Shown in pieces: positions 63,468-64,000 of a stretch of DNA of 64,000 nt; position 1 is the stretch's first letter, and every line of letters begins with the position of its first letter. This DNA is from JBGVSA01 sp041807905 (lineage in GTDB: Bacteria; Pseudomonadota; Gammaproteobacteria; Burkholderiales; Rhodocyclaceae). Below the pieces are notes generated by a model, which made no database searches, was not told the DNA's origin, and saw only the letters and a list, made by a program, of their open reading frames with translations. Where the stretch lies: NCBI RefSeq assembly GCF_041807905.1, contig NZ_JBGVSA010000003.1:197855-261854 (forward strand), in the 5' to 3' direction. The position numbers and the translations under genes are program-made.

Positions 63468-63908
63468 ATGGGACTGCTTGATCAACTCGGCGCCAGCGTA
63501 CTGGGCAGCGTGCTTGGTGGCCAACAACAGCAGGGCAACGACGGGCAGCAAGGCGCCAGCCCCATCCTGCAAATCGCGATGTTGCTGCTGACGCAGTCGG
63601 GAGGTCTATCCGGCCTGCTGAGCAAGCTGCAGGCGGGCGGCCTTGGTTCGCAGGCTGCGTCGTGGGTCGGCACCGGCGCAAATGAGTCCGTCTCACCCGC
63701 CCACCTGGCCAACGCGCTGGGGCAGGACACACTGTCCGACCTGGCCGGCCGGTTCGGCCTGAGTACCGACGCGGTTGCCAGCGGACTCGCTTCGGCGCTG
63801 CCGGCCCTCATCGATCACGCGACGCCCAGCGGCAATGCCCCCGAGGGCGAAGACGTCCTCGCGCAGGGGCTGAGCATGCTGCAGGGCATGTTCGGCAATC
63901 GCGCCTGA
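63468..63908 (+). CDS. YidB/DUF937 family protein
   Basis: 146-residue Gly/Ala/Leu/Gln-rich protein of the DUF937 (YidB) family. The start MGLLDQLGASVLGSVLGG is typical, followed by helices and the segment LGQDTLSDLAGRFGLS and a C-terminal LAQGLSMLQGMFG. A near-perfect ribosome site GGAGGAAATT precedes the ATG. The family's role is not established. It stands alone between rpiA and a transposase remnant. Confidence 0.86.
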   Translation: MGLLDQLGASVLGSVLGGQQQQGNDGQQGASPILQIAMLLLTQSGGLSGLLSKLQAGGLGSQAASWVGTGANESVSPAHLANALGQDTLSDLAGRFGLSTDAVASGLASALPALIDHATPSGNAPEGEDVLAQGLSMLQGMFGNRA

Positions 63909-63926
63909 CGGCGCAAAGAAAAAGGT

Positions 63927-64000
63927 TCAACGAGGAATACCGGGGAACGCCGCCTTGATTTTTAGGAAGAAGTATTCCTCGTCGCGGTAGCCGTAGGCTC
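63927..64000 (-). CDS. C-terminal end of a probable transposase (partial, runs off window)
   Basis: The last 23 codons of a minus-strand reading frame: AYGYRDEEYFFLKIKAAFPG plus three residues, then a stop at 63927. The pattern GYRD-x2-YF-LKI resembles the C-termini of IS transposases such as the ISL3 group, from memory. The rest lies beyond the right edge, so completeness and terminal repeats cannot be judged. Confidence 0.45.
   Translation of the reverse strand, partial: AYGYRDEEYFFLKIKAAFPGIPR

Noticed and set aside
1..64000. CRISPR array, prophage, complete insertion sequence or integron
   Set aside because: No regularly spaced repeats, phage structural genes or paired terminal repeats were seen; only a partial transposase end is at the right edge.

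Overview
The window is a gene-dense, high-GC stretch of core chromosome from a betaproteobacterium, most likely of the order Burkholderiales. The evidence is gene order: hisS-yfgM-bamB-der-hfq-hflX-hflK-hflC-DUF2065-hisZ-purA, dnaX-ybaB-recR, accA-tilS, and the rpsU-yqeY-dnaG-rpoD macromolecular-synthesis operon, together with an H-NS/MvaT-type protein and a PilW-RodZ-IspG cluster. I cannot fix the genus from the sequence. No prophage, CRISPR array or complete insertion sequence is present; only the last 23 codons of a probable transposase lie at the right edge.

Layout. Bases 1-5000 hold a NagD-type phosphatase, enoyl-ACP reductase and MaoC hydratase, then convergent dnaX-ybaB-recR with an intrinsic terminator in front of recR. 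Bases 5100-14000 hold a small membrane protein plus RCK-gated potassium channel, the SRP RNA gene (minus strand), a structured non-coding stretch, a MarR-MFS pair, a FixJ/FixL-like two-component pair, and a large secreted Gly/Trp/Tyr-rich protein with three internal modules. Bases 14000-33300 are almost entirely minus-strand housekeeping genes (rnr-rlmB; then ndk and the long rlmN-to-purA series), interrupted by a plus-strand tRNA-Leu(CAG) with a clear promoter and terminator. Bases 33300-45000 mix tilS-accA, thyA-folA, an MFS exporter, proA, a chalcone-isomerase-like protein, ogt-xerD, an H-NS protein, folB, plsY and tsaD. Bases 45000-49900 are the rpsU-yqeY-dnaG-rpoD operon.

The most striking element is at 49904-50221, just after rpoD. 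A tRNA-Ile(CAU) gene is split after its anticodon by a 239-nt group I intron whose core folds as the standard P1-P9 and closely resembles, from memory, the Azoarcus tRNA-Ile ribozyme. It differs in carrying an extended hairpin between the 5' splice site and the guide sequence. The same window encodes TilS, the lysidine synthetase that must modify the spliced tRNA. A NERD-domain helicase-like gene lies immediately downstream.

Bases 52000-64000 hold a Yej/Opp-type peptide ABC transporter operon with unusual inverted repeats after the binding-protein gene, a divergent hybrid histidine kinase (PAS-PAS-HisKA-HATPase-REC-Hpt), phoU, rpiA, a YidB/DUF937 protein, and the transposase tail. All family assignments come from reading motifs and recalled knowledge; no database search was run.
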